From: Blastopirellula retiformator
GTDB taxonomy: Bacteria; Planctomycetota; Planctomycetia; Pirellulales; Pirellulaceae
Length of the DNA: 64,000 bases
Assembly: GCF_007859755.1 (NCBI RefSeq)
Contig: NZ_SJPF01000003.1
Span: 248,001-312,000, forward strand
Direction: 5' to 3'
Part shown: positions 62,054 through 64,000 of the stretch, in pieces
How positions within the stretch are numbered: the first letter of the stretch is position 1
Layout: each line of letters begins with the position of its first letter
Made by a program: the position numbers and the translations under genes
The notes under the pieces: model-generated
The model's database searches: none
What the model was told of the DNA's origin: nothing
What the model saw: only the letters and a program-made list of their open reading frames with translations

Positions 62054-64000
62054 TTAGACCTTAAAGCCGCCGACCAGGCTGTCGATCTCTTTGGCGTATC
62101 GCGCCAAGCTGTCGCCGTAGCTGCGCGTGGTCGAAGCGTTTTCGGCGGTGCGCTTGGTCGCCTTGTCGACGCCAATGACGTTTTCGGTGATCTCGCGACT
62201 GGCGAGCGCCGAGTCATGCACGCCTGACGAAATCGCTGAGGCGGTATTGTTGGTCTGATTCAGGCTGGTCGAAATCTGCTTCGTCGTCAAGCTTTGCTCT
62301 TCGATCGCCGAGGCGATCGAGATGCTGGCTTCCCGAATTTGCGAGATGACGTCGGTGATTTCGCTGATCGATTTCACGGCGTCAGCGCTCGAGTCATTAA
62401 TGCCGGCGACGGTCTGGCGAATGTCGTCGATCGCCTTGGTGGTCTGTTGGGCGAGTTGCTTGACCTCGGTCGCCACCACCGAGAAGCCTTTGCCTGCTTC
62501 TCCGGCTCGCGCCGCTTCGATGGTCGCGTTCAGCGCCAGCAGATTGGTCTGCTCGGCGATGTCCTCGATCACGCTGACGATCTTGCCGATCGCCACGGCC
62601 GAATCGTTGAGCCGGGTGATTTTTTCATTGCTGTGCTGCGCCAGGTTAGACGCATTGCGAGCGACCGTCGACGCCGTCTCGGTGTTTCTCGAGATTTCGG
62701 TGATCGAGTTGGTCAGTTCGGTGATCGCGGTGCTGACCGAGCCGAGATTGCCGGTCATGTTCTGCAGCGAAGAGGACATCTCGGTCATCGTGGTCGCCAT
62801 TTCTTCCGAAGCGGCCGCCACGCTGGTGCTGCGTCCCTTCGCTTCTTCGGCTCCGCTGGAGAGATCCTCGGCGGTGCCGAGCATGTCGCCGGAGGTCTTC
62901 GACAACGACGAAGAGCAGTTGGCGACCTGGCTGATGATCGTCTGCAGTTTGTCCATGAAGACGTTGAACCAATTGGCCAACTCGCCGATTTCGTCATGGG
63001 AAGCGATCTCTAGCCGCTTGGTCAGATCTCCCTCTCCCTGGGCGATATCGCGGAGCGAATCGGTCATCGTTTTTATCGGTTTAACCAGCAGTCGCGAGCC
63101 GAACACCGCCAAGATCGAGATGACCGCCACCACCGCCAACGCGCCGGCGATCACGTAAAACGCCATCCAGTTGAGGGCGTTACGAGTGCTGAGCGCCGAA
63201 TCGCGATAGTCGTCTTTGTAGATGCTGATGCCGACGACCCAGTCCCACGGCTCGTAGTAGAACAGCATCGCCAGCTTTTCGCGGGCTTCCTGATCCCCCT
63301 CGTTCTTCCAGTAGTACTCGTGCGAGACGATCTCGCCGTCGTCGGCGGCCTGCGCCTTGTCGATCATCTCGCGAATGCAGGGCTTCCCTTGCGCGTCGAT
63401 CGTGTCGAGGATGTTCTCGCCATTGCGAGCGCCATTCTTGGAGACGAGATAGGTTCCTTTGTCTTTGCCGGACCCTTGCACGACGAACACGTAGCCGCTG
63501 TCGCCCAGGTTCTGGCTCTCTAGACGCTTCGGCAGGTCGGCCGCGTCCTCTTGCAGCAGACCGACGTAAAGAGCGCCGATCAATTCGCCGGAATCGTCGG
63601 TCACCGGATGATAGGCGGTCGAATACCAACGATTGACGACGAACGCGCGGCCGTAGTAAGGTTCGCCGTGCAGCAGCTTGTCGACGACGGGGTTGGGCTC
63701 GCCGTTGGGATTGACGGCCGGAATGTAAGAGCCGATCGCCCGCTTGCCGTCCGAGCCTTCGACGCTGGTCGCGACGCGCAGCATGTCTCCCTGGTCGTTC
63801 ATCTTCTGAAAGATCGTGCAGGTGCCGCCTGACCACTTGGTGACGTCATCGACAAAGGCGACCTGTTGATCGAGGTCATCCACCTGACCAAGCGGCGCGT
63901 CGCCGATCGCGACGCCGGGCAACTGCAGGTCGGTGATCTCGCCGGTGTATTGATTGCGGCATTTCCAATTCAGGCGTTCGTCTTGAACGACAAGCTTGCC
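62054..64000 (-). CDS. Methyl-accepting chemotaxis protein with Cache sensor (partial, N-terminus off window)
   Basis: The frame is open to the right edge, so about 648 residues are present and the first membrane segment is missing. A periplasmic Cache_3-Cache_2-type sensor domain covers the first 280 residues visible ([53 protein letters not shown]). A membrane helix ([20 protein letters not shown]), a HAMP domain ([20 protein letters not shown]) and a cytoplasmic signalling domain follow, with the hairpin tip [20 protein letters not shown]. It should sense a small molecule and control CheA. No che gene is in the window. Confidence 0.96.
   Translation of the reverse strand, partial: GKLVVQDERLNWKCRNQYTGEITDLQLPGVAIGDAPLGQVDDLDQQVAFVDDVTKWSGGTCTIFQKMNDQGDMLRVATSVEGSDGKRAIGSYIPAVNPNGEPNPVVDKLLHGEPYYGRAFVVNRWYSTAYHPVTDDSGELIGALYVGLLQEDAADLPKRLESQNLGDSGYVFVVQGSGKDKGTYLVSKNGARNGENILDTIDAQGKPCIREMIDKAQAADDGEIVSHEYYWKNEGDQEAREKLAMLFYYEPWDWVVGISIYKDDYRDSALSTRNALNWMAFYVIAGALAVVAVISILAVFGSRLLVKPIKTMTDSLRDIAQGEGDLTKRLEIASHDEIGELANWFNVFMDKLQTIISQVANCSSSLSKTSGDMLGTAEDLSSGAEEAKGRSTSVAAASEEMATTMTEMSSSLQNMTGNLGSVSTAITELTNSITEISRNTETASTVARNASNLAQHSNEKITRLNDSAVAIGKIVSVIEDIAEQTNLLALNATIEAARAGEAGKGFSVVATEVKQLAQQTTKAIDDIRQTVAGINDSSADAVKSISEITDVISQIREASISIASAIEEQSLTTKQISTSLNQTNNTASAISSGVHDSALASREITENVIGVDKATKRTAENASTTRSYGDSLARYAKEIDSLVGGFKV

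Overview
The window is chromosomal DNA, rich in G+C, from a planctomycete, most likely a Pirellulaceae member of the Blastopirellula/Bremerella/Rhodopirellula type (inference from gene families; no rRNA gene is present to confirm it). The indicators are a DUF1549/DUF1553 planctomycete cytochrome next to a DUF1501 protein, two DUF1559 prepilin-like genes each paired with a small lipoprotein, two sulfatases, PVC-type haem-binding proteins, and SLA1-homology-domain proteins. I see no tRNA, rRNA, CRISPR array, prophage or intact insertion sequence.

Layout. 1-3.5 kb: the end of a MocR-type regulator (cut by the left edge), a strong dyad operator region and membrane proteins. 3.5-9.6 kb: an ECF sigma factor / LamG anti-sigma-like protein / PSCyt / DUF1501 operon on the minus strand. 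9.8-15.8 kb: prepilin-like protein plus lipoprotein, a MutY-like glycosylase, DUF4870, Bcp peroxiredoxin and a FliN-like protein. 15.9-20.2 kb: a large MMPL transporter diverging from UppP. 20.2-24.1 kb: two overlapping SHD1/beta-propeller genes. 24.6-28.2 kb: a diguanylate cyclase diverging from a LuxR-type response regulator, then a periplasmic glutathione peroxidase, with two candidate structured RNAs. 28.5-36 kb: a CBM9-like protein, the second lipoprotein/prepilin pair, MsrA, a TPR protein, RibD and a family 2 glycosyltransferase. 36.2-45.4 kb: DUF1080-ThuA and PVC-cytochrome reading frames joined at an A10 tract, an Asn-rich secreted protein and a YVTN/dihaem cytochrome. 45.7-64 kb: a MORN-type protein, two sulfatases, a pentahaem PA14 protein, a RepA-like ATPase, a DHDPS-like aldolase, a VWA lipoprotein, a porin with a tiny overlapping upstream reading frame, and the end of a chemotaxis receptor (cut by the right edge).

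Functionally the window reads as a secreted polysaccharide-degradation and periplasmic redox repertoire (sulfatases, DUF1080, PA14/NPCBM haem proteins, porin) together with oxidative-damage repair (MutY-like, Bcp, Gpx, MsrA) and signalling (ECF sigma, c-di-GMP, response regulator, MCP). The most unusual features are the A10 tract that appears to join a DUF1080-ThuA protein to a signal-less cytochrome, the habit of placing different long hairpin repeats directly behind stop codons, and two candidate structured RNAs.
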